Part shown: positions 56,596 through 64,000 of the stretch, piece after piece | Numbering within the stretch: the first letter of the stretch is position 1 | Layout of the letters: each line of letters begins with the position of its first letter | Source of the DNA: Rhizobium sp. WYJ-E13 | GTDB lineage: Bacteria > Pseudomonadota > Alphaproteobacteria > Rhizobiales > Rhizobiaceae | DNA length: 64,000 nucleotides | Assembly: GCF_018987265.1 (NCBI RefSeq) | Contig: NZ_CP076853.1 | Span: forward strand, 1,550,001-1,614,000 | Reading direction: 5' to 3' | Translations under genes and position numbers: made by a program | The notes under the pieces: model-generated | The model's input: only the letters and a program-made list of their open reading frames with translations | Databases searched by the model: none | What the model was told of the DNA's origin: nothing

Positions 56596-56959
56596 ACGCG
56601 CCGATTATTACCGCTGGATGTTCTTCGCCGCCGGGCCGCTGGAAGCGTCCGTTACGCTGAAGGCACTCGGCTTCGAAATCCCGCAGGAGCGACTGCGCAT
56701 GGCAGGCTGCGGCTCTTTCGGCGATGTCATGGGCACGCTGGAAAAGGCGGTCTCGGCTGCCTCTCCCTATATCGCCGGCAAACGCTTCACCGCGGCTGAC
56801 GTCTACGTCGGCTCGCATGTCGGCTGGGGTCTCGCCTTCGGCAGTATCGAAAAGCGCCAGGCCTTCGTCGATTATTTCGGCCGCCTTGCCGAGCGCGATG
56901 CCTATAAGCGGGCAACCGCGCTGGATGACGAGGCGGCGAAGGCCATGCAAGCCGCTTGA
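56330..56959 (+). CDS. Glutathione S-transferase
   Basis: 209-residue GST. Seen: thioredoxin-like N-terminal domain starting EITFYTNPMSRGRIARWMLEETGVPY, the cis-proline region MGKVPAIRHG and glutathione gamma-Glu contact VTECAAICAYLADTFP, then an all-helical C-terminal domain with FTAADVYVGSHVGWG. ATG 56330 has GAGAGGAG upstream. Substrate unknown; could be detoxification or a thiol-dependent metabolic step. Convergent with the AraC/GyrI gene. Confidence 0.9.
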   Translation: MTEEITFYTNPMSRGRIARWMLEETGVPYHTEILTFGGTMKEPDYLSVNPMGKVPAIRHGKTIVTECAAICAYLADTFPQARLGPQPDERADYYRWMFFAAGPLEASVTLKALGFEIPQERLRMAGCGSFGDVMGTLEKAVSAASPYIAGKRFTAADVYVGSHVGWGLAFGSIEKRQAFVDYFGRLAERDAYKRATALDDEAAKAMQAA

Positions 56960-56968
56960 GCGTTGCGC

Positions 56969-57832
56969 TTAGACAAGCGGCATATAGATATCCGTCCGCA
57001 ATTCGGTCGGCGCGACCTCGCACGGATTGTTGAGATATTCCTCGAACATGACGCGATCCCGGATCTGCCGGCCGGATGCCGGCAGCCATTGGGCGTAGAG
57101 CCATTGATAAGCCCTATACATATCGGCATAGGGACCTTTGTGGTGCAGCACGGCATAGTCGCCGCCTTCCACCATGCGCCGCTCCAGCGGTGCGCTGGCG
57201 GTCGTCTCTTCGCCGGCCGAGACACAGGCGACGGAGCGCAGATTTTCGGGCTGTACGAGATCGGGATCGTCGAGATAGACGCCGATCATCCGCATATCGG
57301 CTTTTGCGAGGCCGCGGGCATAGAGCGTGCCGAACAGCGTCTCGAAGGCCCTGCCGATCTCCATATAGGAGCCTGTATGGGGAACGCCGACCAGTTCGAG
57401 CGGCGGGACGGTTTTCAGGGTGACATCAAACATGGCTGTCGCCTTTCCGGAGGTTGAGGGTTCGAACTGCGTGTGGCTTCCCTCTTTCCGGTAGCGTGCC
57501 GGCGGCATGCCATAGACCGATTTGAAGATGCGGTTGAAGGATTGGAGATTGGGATAGCCTGATCGCTTCGCAATCTCGCTGACATCAAGATCCGTGCGAA
57601 CGATATCGCCCGCCGCGCGATGCAGCCGCAACCGCTTGACGGTTGCCGCCAGCGTCTCGCCGTAAATCGCCCGATAGATCCGGTGCCAGTGGTAGCTCGA
57701 CAGGCAGGCAATGTCGGCAAGCCGCTCCATATCCAGATCCTCATCCAGATGATCGTGGATATAAGCCGAGACCCGCCTCAGACGGTTCTCATAGAGCGCC
57801 CATGCCGTTTCACCCACCACGTCAAACCTCAT
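56969..57832 (-). CDS. AraC-type regulator with GyrI-like effector domain
   Basis: 287-residue transcription factor. N-terminal double helix-turn-helix (RVSAYIHDHLDEDLDMERLADIACLSSYHWHRIYRAIYGET ... GYPNLQSFNRIFKSVYGMPPARYR, about residues 20-120) followed by a GyrI-like small-molecule domain (about 130-285, ending LRTDIYMPL), the same layout as Rob/SoxS-type or BltR-like sensors. ATG 57832 begins MRFDVVGETAW; the long upstream frame overlaps the LysE promoter and is rejected. It diverges from the LysE-type exporter with 115 bases between, so it may control that gene in response to its substrate. Confidence 0.88.
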   Translation of the reverse strand: MRFDVVGETAWALYENRLRRVSAYIHDHLDEDLDMERLADIACLSSYHWHRIYRAIYGETLAATVKRLRLHRAAGDIVRTDLDVSEIAKRSGYPNLQSFNRIFKSVYGMPPARYRKEGSHTQFEPSTSGKATAMFDVTLKTVPPLELVGVPHTGSYMEIGRAFETLFGTLYARGLAKADMRMIGVYLDDPDLVQPENLRSVACVSAGEETTASAPLERRMVEGGDYAVLHHKGPYADMYRAYQWLYAQWLPASGRQIRDRVMFEEYLNNPCEVAPTELRTDIYMPLV

Positions 57833-57947
57833 GCAAAATCGATCGGCTACAGCAAAGCATAGCTCGATTTGACAAATCCTGCGCACTTGAACTGGCGGCG
57901 AATCCTGCGTAGACCGGAATTCCGGCTCGAACCCAAGAGGAAGACTG

Positions 57948-58580
57948 ATGCCGGACTTTTCTACATTGATACTCTTTGCCGCCGCAGCGCTGGTGCTCAC
58001 TGCGACGCCCGGTCCCGATATGCTGCTGATTGCCTCACGCAGCATCAGCCAGGGACGCGCCGCCGGATTTTTGACCTATGCCGGCATTGCTCTCGGCACC
58101 TATTGCCACGCGCTTGCCGCAGCTTTCGGGCTCTCGCAGCTCGTGGTGGCCGTGCCCGTCGCCTATGAAGCCGTACGCTGGGCCGGCTGCTGCTATCTGC
58201 TTTATCTTGCCTACAAGACGATCCGTTCGGAAAGCACCGCCTTTGCGCCCGCAGCCACGCTGAAGAAGCTGTCGGGTCGGCGCATCTTCTTTGCCGGTCT
58301 TGCCACCAATCTGCTCAATCCGAAAATGGCGCTCTTCGTCATGGCGCTCTTTCCGCAATTCGTGAATGCGGAGAGCGGCGTGATGACCGTACAGATGCTG
58401 GTGCTTGCAACTGTGCTGAACGGCGTCGGCCTCGTCGTGAATGGCGCCGTTATCCTGCTCGGCAGCCAGATCCGCTCACGCTTCGGCTCGATGCGCCGTT
58501 TCCCGAAACTGCCGCAATATATGCTGGCGACGGTCTTCACCGGGCTCGCCTGCCGTCTCGCGCTGCAGACCAGAAACTGA
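57948..58580 (+). CDS. LysE-family amino-acid exporter
   Basis: 210-residue RhtB/LysE exporter with about six membrane segments. Seen: LVLTATPGPDMLLIASRSISQGRAAGFLTYAGIALG at the N-terminus, the family hallmark, WAGCCYLLYLAYKTIRS and NLLNPKMALFVMALFPQFV. ATG 57948 has GAGGAAGACTG upstream. Divergent from the AraC/GyrI gene. Exports amino acids or derivatives such as homoserine lactone-like or threonine-like molecules; substrate not determinable. Confidence 0.92.
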   Translation: MPDFSTLILFAAAALVLTATPGPDMLLIASRSISQGRAAGFLTYAGIALGTYCHALAAAFGLSQLVVAVPVAYEAVRWAGCCYLLYLAYKTIRSESTAFAPAATLKKLSGRRIFFAGLATNLLNPKMALFVMALFPQFVNAESGVMTVQMLVLATVLNGVGLVVNGAVILLGSQIRSRFGSMRRFPKLPQYMLATVFTGLACRLALQTRN

Positions 58581-58602
58581 CCGCCGCAGGCGCGCCGAAA
58601 AC

Positions 58603-58641
58603 AAAACCGGCTGCGAAATCCATGATCTCGCAGCCGGTTTT
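58603..58641. terminator. Bidirectional terminator between LysE-type gene and alaS
   Basis: Perfect 14-bp stem AAAACCGGCTGCGA (58603-58616) / TCGCAGCCGGTTTT (58628-58641) with an 11-base loop. A- and T-tracts on both sides allow termination of both convergent genes. Confidence 0.88.
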
Positions 58642-58669
58642 CATTTCAAACAGTTCTCGGGTTCGGCGA

Positions 58670-61324
58670 TTAGCCTGCGAGTGCCGCTGCAACAGCCTCA
58701 AGCGCCTCGTCGGCCTTGGCTCCGTCAGGGCCACCGGCTTGCGCCATGTCGGGACGGCCGCCGCCGCCCTTGCCGCCGAGCGCTGCAGAAGCGACACGCA
58801 CCAGATCGACGGCGCTGAAACGATCCACGAGATCGGGCGTGACGGCAACGACAGCACTTGCCTTGCCATCCTCTGAAACGCCGATCAACGTCACGATGCC
58901 GGAGCCGATGCTGGACTTGCCGTCATCGGCGAGACCCTTCAAATCCTTCGGGTCGACGCCAGTCACGGCCTTGCCGAGGAACTTGACGCCGGCAACGTCG
59001 CGCACGGCATCGGCAGAACCGCCCTGCCCGCCGCCCATGGCGAGCTTGCGCTTGGCATCCGCCAGTTCCTTTTCGAGTTTGCGACGCTCGTCCATCAGCG
59101 CCTCGACACGGCCAAGAACTTCCGACGGCTGCACCTTCAGCGAGGCAGCGAGCGTCTTTACGCGATCGTCCTGCTCGGCCAGATATTCACGCGCCGATTC
59201 ACCGGTAACCGCTTCGATACGGCGAACGCCGGCACCGACGGCGCTTTCGCCGAGGATGCGCACGAGGCCGATCTGGCCCGTCGCCGACACATGCGTGCCG
59301 CCACAGAGTTCGACCGAATAAGGCCTGTTGGCTTTGGCGCCATGCAGACCCGTTCCCATCGAAACGACACGCACTTCATCGCCGTATTTTTCGCCGAAGA
59401 GCGCCATGGCGCCTTCCGCAATGGCGTCGTCGACGCTCATCAGGCGGGTGGTGACAGGTGCATTCTGCAGAATGATCTCATTGGCCATCTCTTCGACGAC
59501 TTTCAGTTCTTCTGCCGTCATCGGCTTCGGATGCGAAACGTCGAAGCGCAGGCGCTCGGGCGCGACCAGCGAGCCCTTTTGGGCAACATGGGTGCCGAGC
59601 ACTTCGCGCAGCGCTTCATGCAGCAGGTGGGTTGCCGAGTGGTTGGCGCGCAGGCGCGAACGGCGGGCATGATCAACCGTCAGCACGACCGCATCGCCGT
59701 CCTTGAACGCGCCTTCGATGACAGTACCCAGATGCACGAACAGGCCCTCGCCCCTCTTCTGCGTATCTGAAATCTCGATCTTGCCGTGGTCGGACGAGAT
59801 CACGCCGGTATCGCCCATCTGGCCGCCGGACTCACCGTAGAACGGCGTCTGGTTGACGACGATTTGAACCTTGTCGCCGGCCTTGGCTGCAGTCGAAATC
59901 GCGCCATCCTTGACGATCGCCTGCACCACGCCTTCAGCCGTTTCCGTGTCATAACCCAGGAATTCGGTCGCTCCGTGCTTTTCCTTGAGCTCGAACCAGA
60001 CGGTTTCGGTTGCCTTCTCGCCGGAGCCGGCCCAGTGCGAGCGGGCTTCGGCTTTCTGGCGCTGCATCGCATCGGTGAAGCCGGAGATGTCGACGCCGAT
60101 CTCGCGGGCGCGCAGCGCGTCCTGTGTCAGATCGAGCGGGAAGCCGTAGGTGTCGTAGAGCTTGAAGGCAGTCTCGCCGTCCAGCATGTCGCCCTTGCCG
60201 AGGTCCGTCGTCGCATCCGACAGCAGCGACAGGCCACGCTCCAGCGTCTTGCGGAAGCGGTTTTCCTCGAGCTTCAGCGTTTCGGAGATCAGCGCCTCGG
60301 CGCGCACCAGTTCCGGATAGGCGCGACCCATCTGCTGCACCAGAGTCGGCAGCAGCTTGTAGATCAGCGGTTCCGTGGCGCCGAGAAGCTGCGCATGGCG
60401 CATGGCGCGGCGCATGATACGGCGCAGCACGTAGCCGCGGCCCTCATTCGACGGCAGCACGCCATCGGCGATCAGGAAGGCCGACGAGCGAAGGTGGTCG
60501 GCGATGACGCGATGGCTTGCGGAACCTTCAGCCTTTACGCCCATCGTATCTTCGATGGCGCCGATCAGGGTGCGGAACAGGTCGGTGTCGAAGACGCTCT
60601 GGACGCCCTGCAGAACGGCGGCCATGCGCTCCAGACCCATGCCGGTATCGATAGACGGACGCGGCAGCGGGTTGCGCACGCCGGGCTCGGTCTGTTCGAA
60701 CTGCATGAAGACGAGGTTCCAGAATTCCAGGAACCGGTCGCCATCTTCTTCCGGCGAGCCGGGAGGGCCGCCCCAGATATTCTCGCCCTGGTCGATGAAG
60801 ATTTCCGAGCACGGACCGCAGGGGCCGGTATCGCCCATCTGCCAGAAATTGTCCGACGTCGGGATGCGGATGATCTTGTCGTCGGAGAAACCGGCGATCT
60901 TCTTCCAGAGCGTCGCAGCCTCTTCATCTTCGGAATAGACGGTTACCAGCAGGCGATTCTTCGGCAGGTCGAAACCTTCGGTGACGAGCTTCCAGGCAAG
61001 CTCGATCGCATTCTCCTTGAAATAGTCGCCGAAGGAGAAGTTGCCGAGCATTTCGAAGAAGGTCAGGTGGCGTGCGGTATAGCCGACATTGTCGAGGTCG
61101 TTATGCTTGCCGCCGGCGCGCACGCACTTCTGCGAGGTGGTCGCCGTCGAATAGGGACGCTTTTCGAGACCGGTGAAAACGTTCTTGAACTGCACCATGC
61201 CGGCATTGGTGAACATCAGCGTCGGATCGTTGCGCGGCACGAGCGGGCTCGATGGAACGATCTCGTGGCCGTTCTTCTTGAAGTAGTCGAGGAAGGTCGA
61301 CCGGATATCGTTTACACCGCTCAT
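58670..61324 (-). CDS. alaS: Alanyl-tRNA synthetase
   Basis: 884-residue class II synthetase charging tRNA-Ala, with editing. Seen: N-terminal [74 protein letters not shown], the editing/zinc motif [17 protein letters not shown] and [13 protein letters not shown], and the C-Ala domain with [16 protein letters not shown]. Full length and ordinary for the family. The recA gene lies upstream on the same strand, a widely conserved recA-alaS order, here separated by the recA terminator. Confidence 0.98.
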   Translation of the reverse strand: MSGVNDIRSTFLDYFKKNGHEIVPSSPLVPRNDPTLMFTNAGMVQFKNVFTGLEKRPYSTATTSQKCVRAGGKHNDLDNVGYTARHLTFFEMLGNFSFGDYFKENAIELAWKLVTEGFDLPKNRLLVTVYSEDEEAATLWKKIAGFSDDKIIRIPTSDNFWQMGDTGPCGPCSEIFIDQGENIWGGPPGSPEEDGDRFLEFWNLVFMQFEQTEPGVRNPLPRPSIDTGMGLERMAAVLQGVQSVFDTDLFRTLIGAIEDTMGVKAEGSASHRVIADHLRSSAFLIADGVLPSNEGRGYVLRRIMRRAMRHAQLLGATEPLIYKLLPTLVQQMGRAYPELVRAEALISETLKLEENRFRKTLERGLSLLSDATTDLGKGDMLDGETAFKLYDTYGFPLDLTQDALRAREIGVDISGFTDAMQRQKAEARSHWAGSGEKATETVWFELKEKHGATEFLGYDTETAEGVVQAIVKDGAISTAAKAGDKVQIVVNQTPFYGESGGQMGDTGVISSDHGKIEISDTQKRGEGLFVHLGTVIEGAFKDGDAVVLTVDHARRSRLRANHSATHLLHEALREVLGTHVAQKGSLVAPERLRFDVSHPKPMTAEELKVVEEMANEIILQNAPVTTRLMSVDDAIAEGAMALFGEKYGDEVRVVSMGTGLHGAKANRPYSVELCGGTHVSATGQIGLVRILGESAVGAGVRRIEAVTGESAREYLAEQDDRVKTLAASLKVQPSEVLGRVEALMDERRKLEKELADAKRKLAMGGGQGGSADAVRDVAGVKFLGKAVTGVDPKDLKGLADDGKSSIGSGIVTLIGVSEDGKASAVVAVTPDLVDRFSAVDLVRVASAALGGKGGGGRPDMAQAGGPDGAKADEALEAVAAALAG

Positions 61325-61402
61325 TTCATGCCCTTCGATGCTGCCTGCAGGCAGGTAAAATTAAATCCATCGGCTTTTATCGTTCGACCTAGCCACTGTC
61401 CA

Positions 61403-61448
61403 GCAAACAAACAAAACCGGCCGCATTCTCGTTGGGGAATGCGGCCGG
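61403..61448 (-). terminator. Rho-independent terminator of recA
   Basis: Perfect 12-bp stem CCGGCCGCATTC (61417-61428) / GAATGCGGCCGG (61437-61448), eight-base loop; on the minus strand it is followed by TTTTGTTTGTTTG. Lies 33 bases after the recA stop. Confidence 0.9.
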
Positions 61449-61480
61449 CAGGAAATCTGCTTCAACAGTAGAGGCGAAAA

Positions 61481-62569
61481 TTACATATCGCCATCACCTG
61501 CATCGTCACCGGCGTCAGGTCCGCCATTCTGCAGGAAGCGGTCGGCGATCAGGCCGGCATTCTGGCGAAGCGCCGTTTCGATCTCGCGGGCGAGATCCGG
61601 ATTGTCGCGCAGAAAAGTCTTGGCGTTTTCGCGGCCCTGGCCGAGGCGCTGGCTGTTGTAGGAGAACCAGGCGCCCGATTTCTCGACGATGCCGGCCTTG
61701 ACGCCGAGATCGACGAGTTCGCCGGTCTTGGAGACGCCTTCGCCATACATGATGTCGAATTCGACCTGCTTGAAGGGAGGCGCCATCTTGTTCTTGACGA
61801 CCTTGACGCGCGTCTGGTTGCCGATCACCTCTTCGCGTTCCTTGACCTGGCCGATGCGGCGGATGTCGAGACGGACGGAGGCGTAGAACTTGAGCGCGTT
61901 ACCGCCGGTCGTCGTTTCCGGCGAACCGAACATGACGCCGATCTTCATGCGGATCTGGTTGATGAAGATCACCATCGTATTCGATTTGGAGATCGAAGCC
62001 GTCAGCTTGCGCAGCGCCTGGCTCATCAAACGGGCCTGCATGCCCGGCAGGTTGTCGCCCATTTCGCCTTCGATTTCGGCGCGCGGCGTCAGCGCTGCAA
62101 CCGAGTCGACGACGAGCACGTCGATGGCGCCGGAGCGCACCAGCGTATCGGTGATTTCAAGCGCCTGTTCGCCGGTGTCCGGCTGGGAGATCAAAAGGTT
62201 CTGCAGGTCGACGCCGAGCTTGCGGGCATAGACCGGATCGAGCGCATGTTCGGCATCGACGAAGGCGCAGATGCCGCCCTTCTTCTGCGCTTCGGCAATG
62301 GTCTGCAGCGCGAGCGTCGTCTTACCGGAGCTTTCCGGACCGTAGATCTCGATGATACGACCCTTCGGCAGACCGCCGATGCCGAGAGCGATATCGAGGC
62401 TGAGCGAACCCGTGGAAACCGTTTCGATCTCGACGATGTTCTCGTTCGAGCCGAGTTTCATGATCGAGCCCTTGCCGAACGACCGCTCGATCTGTGAGAG
62501 TGCCGCTTCGAGCGCCTTGCTTTTGTCCACCGATTTGTCCTCTACGAGCCGCAATGAATTCTGAGACAT
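61481..62569 (-). CDS. recA: Recombinase A
   Basis: Strand-exchange protein and LexA co-protease. 362 residues. Seen: Walker [10 protein letters not shown] at residues 77-85, [43 protein letters not shown] and the L2-region [29 protein letters not shown]. The C-terminus is acidic ([13 protein letters not shown]), as usual. ATG 62569 has AGGTGG five bases upstream; a GTG three codons earlier (62578) overlaps that box. Preceded by an SOS-type operator. Confidence 0.98.
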   Translation of the reverse strand: MSQNSLRLVEDKSVDKSKALEAALSQIERSFGKGSIMKLGSNENIVEIETVSTGSLSLDIALGIGGLPKGRIIEIYGPESSGKTTLALQTIAEAQKKGGICAFVDAEHALDPVYARKLGVDLQNLLISQPDTGEQALEITDTLVRSGAIDVLVVDSVAALTPRAEIEGEMGDNLPGMQARLMSQALRKLTASISKSNTMVIFINQIRMKIGVMFGSPETTTGGNALKFYASVRLDIRRIGQVKEREEVIGNQTRVKVVKNKMAPPFKQVEFDIMYGEGVSKTGELVDLGVKAGIVEKSGAWFSYNSQRLGQGRENAKTFLRDNPDLAREIETALRQNAGLIADRFLQNGGPDAGDDAGDGDM

Positions 62570-62628
62570 TCGATCCACCTTTAGGTTATTGACGCTGCTC
62601 TAGCAATGTCGCCGCTGATGCGAAGTTT

Positions 62629-62654
62629 GTACCCGATTTGTTCTTATTTCGCAA
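62629..62654 (-). promoter_or_regulatory. LexA (SOS) operator of recA
   Basis: GTAC-N7-GTTC (62629-62643) differs by one base from the alphaproteobacterial LexA box GTTC-N7-GTTC, and overlaps TTG-N11-CAA (62638-62654), the pattern described for the Rhizobium etli recA operator. It is 60-85 bases upstream of the recA start. Motif seen; binding inferred. Confidence 0.7.
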
Positions 62655-62798
62655 TGGGGTTGCAAATAATTGAAAGAAAAAGGTAAAACGGCCTGTGTTC
62701 TATTTTTGTTTTATCGATGCAAAGCAACGGCTTAATGCGTTTCGGCAAGTGAACGCGGCAGCTTTGCCCACCATTCGATTCGCCTGGGGAGTGCAGAA

Positions 62799-63743
62799 AT
62801 GAGCCGCAAGATTCTCGTCCTCGGCGGCGCCCATATCGATCGCCGCGGCCGTATTGCCGGAGAGACGGCGCCTGGTGCCAGCAACCCCGGAACATGGTTC
62901 GAGGAACCGGGCGGCGGCGGCTTCAATGCGGCGCGTAATCTCGCCCGGCTCGGTTTCGACGTAACGATGATTTCGCCACGCGGCGGTGACCCGATCGGCG
63001 AGATGGTGAGCGAGGCGGCCGACTTTGCCGGCATCAACGACCGCCCCTTCGTGTTCCTCGATCGCAAGACGCCGAGCTATACGGCGATCATCGAGAGGGA
63101 CGGCAACCTCGTCATCGCGCTGGCGGATATGGACCTCTACCGCTTCTTCGCGCCGCGGCGGCTCTCGATCCGCTGGGTGCGCGACGCCTTCGCCGCCACC
63201 GATTTCATCCTCTTCGATGCCAACCTGCCGGAGGAAACGGCAGTGGCGATCGTCGCAAAGGCAAAGGCACTCGGCAAGCCGGTCGCGGCAATCGCCATTT
63301 CGCCGGCCAAGGTCGTGCGCCTCCTGCCCTGCCTCGATGGCATCGACTATCTCTTCCTCAATGAGGCCGAGGCTGCGGCCCTTGTCGGTGACCGTCCGGA
63401 AGACGCGACCGCCTGGCCGTCCCTGCTCGGTGACATCGGCATTGGTGGTGCGGTCGTCACCCGCGGTCAGCGCGAACTCGTCGCCTTCAAGGATGGACGT
63501 GCGTTTGTCCTTCAGCCACCGATTTCGGACATTGTCGCCGATGTCACCGGCGCGGGAGATTCGCTGGCAGCCGGCACGCTCTCTGCGCTCATGCGTGGCC
63601 TGCCGCTCGAAGAGGCGGTCCGTCATGGCGCGGCGGCGGCAGCATTGACCGTGCAATCATCGCATGCCGTGAACGAAAATCTTTCGCCGGAACTGCTCCG
63701 AGACATGCTTTCGCTTGTCCCGGCGGCGAGAATTCTGCATTGA
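62799..63743 (+). CDS. psuK: Pseudouridine kinase (PfkB family)
   Basis: Phosphorylates pseudouridine to pseudouridine-5'-phosphate. 314-residue PfkB/ribokinase-fold protein. Seen: ILVLGGAHIDRRGRI, EEPGGGGFNAARNLARLG (substrate-binding GG motif) and the C-terminal PfkB signature DVTGAGDSLAAGTL with the catalytic Asp. The kinase call by sequence alone is generic; specificity comes from its neighbour psuG, 30 bases downstream, encoding the glycosidase that uses the product. Divergent from recA with 230 bases between. Confidence 0.85.
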   Translation: MSRKILVLGGAHIDRRGRIAGETAPGASNPGTWFEEPGGGGFNAARNLARLGFDVTMISPRGGDPIGEMVSEAADFAGINDRPFVFLDRKTPSYTAIIERDGNLVIALADMDLYRFFAPRRLSIRWVRDAFAATDFILFDANLPEETAVAIVAKAKALGKPVAAIAISPAKVVRLLPCLDGIDYLFLNEAEAAALVGDRPEDATAWPSLLGDIGIGGAVVTRGQRELVAFKDGRAFVLQPPISDIVADVTGAGDSLAAGTLSALMRGLPLEEAVRHGAAAAALTVQSSHAVNENLSPELLRDMLSLVPAARILH

Positions 63744-63773
63744 AGCCGCTAAATCGATAAACGGATACGGATC

Positions 63774-64000
63774 ATGACCAAACCCATCTCGCCCCTGCTG
63801 CCGATCTCCTACTCGAAGGAAGTGGCCGCAGCCAAGCAGCGCGGCGCCCCGATCGTAGCGCTCGAATCGACCATCATCACCCATGGCATGCCCTATCCCG
63901 GCAATATCGAAATGGCGCGCAGCGTCGAAGCGATCATCCGCGACCAGGGTGCCGTTCCCGCGACCATCGCCGTTATCCACGGCACGCTGCATATCGGCCT
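63774..64000 (+). CDS. psuG: Pseudouridine-5'-phosphate glycosidase (5' part only)
   Basis: Cleaves pseudouridine-5'-phosphate to uracil and ribose-5-phosphate. Only the first 75 residues are in the window. Seen: ISPLLPISYSKEVAAAKQRGAPIVALESTIITHGMPYPGN and AVPATIAVIHG, the strongly conserved PsuG N-terminus with the ALESTIITHG motif. Follows psuK by 30 bases as a two-gene catabolic operon for nucleoside salvage. Confidence 0.92.
   Translation, partial: MTKPISPLLPISYSKEVAAAKQRGAPIVALESTIITHGMPYPGNIEMARSVEAIIRDQGAVPATIAVIHGTLHIG

Noticed and set aside
59786..61471. 561-codon open frame on the plus strand
   Set aside because: Antisense to alaS, which is fully conserved; low-complexity His/Arg/Asp composition typical of a shadow frame.

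Overview
The window is a high-GC chromosomal segment from an alphaproteobacterium of the Rhizobiaceae, most like Rhizobium. The evidence is the gene set and order (suf operon start, tyrS, purB, purC-purS-purQ, purL, bolA, grxD, rpsD, icd, alaS, recA), ribosome binding sites of GGAG type with frequent GTG/TTG starts, a RIME-like palindromic repeat, iron-regulatory motifs of the Irr/RirA type and a recA operator of the TTG-N11-CAA type. About 66 protein genes are supported. I see no tRNA or rRNA gene, no CRISPR array and no insertion sequence. No stretch longer than about 300 bases lacks a gene.

Layout. 1-3.4 kb: the 5' part of a suf-operon cysteine desulfurase, diverging from an alpha/beta hydrolase across a spacer with Irr-like and RirA-like sites; then a PIN toxin/antitoxin pair and anmK. 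3.4-11 kb: tyrS, a giant AsmA-like envelope protein, a Bcp peroxiredoxin, a ferritin-like protein and an M23 factor. 11-20 kb: DEAD-box helicase, Nudix, TfoX-like, flavin reductase, an orphan periplasmic binding protein, rpe, two small envelope proteins, purB and two membrane proteins. 20-25.3 kb: RBBP9-like hydrolase, a PAS-PAS-GGDEF-EAL protein, and the purine operon purC-purS-(small coiled-coil ORF)-purQ.

25.3-34 kb separates purQ from purL and is the most accessory part: lipoprotein, DUF1127 protein, MocR-type regulator with a striking operator/promoter, a PagL-like lipid A deacylase, and a self-contained catabolic cassette (D-threonine aldolase/D-serine dehydratase-like enzyme diverging from a polar amino-acid ABC transporter, RidA and an IclR regulator). 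34-39 kb: a RIME-like repeat, purL, bolA, a membrane alpha/beta-hydrolase-like protein, a very basic small protein and the CGFS glutaredoxin grxD. 39-47 kb: two tandem Bcr/CflA-type exporters, a hisC-type aminotransferase, two tandem inositol-monophosphatase-like genes, ttcA, glsA and rpsD. 47-58.6 kb: HerA-like ATPase, MFS transporter, murI, a TrmJ-like methyltransferase, an FUSC-family transporter, a secreted protein, icd, GST, an AraC/GyrI regulator and a LysE-type exporter. 58.6-64 kb: alaS, recA with its SOS operator, and the pseudouridine catabolic pair psuK-psuG, cut by the window end.

Most of the window is core metabolism. The best candidates for something less described are the D-amino-acid cassette with its paired candidate operators, the near-leaderless autoregulated MocR promoter, the GGTGTCACC repeat array before the FUSC gene, the toxin-first PIN module, and two small proteins (85 aa inside the pur operon, 76 aa basic protein before grxD). 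No wholly new system is clearly demonstrated.
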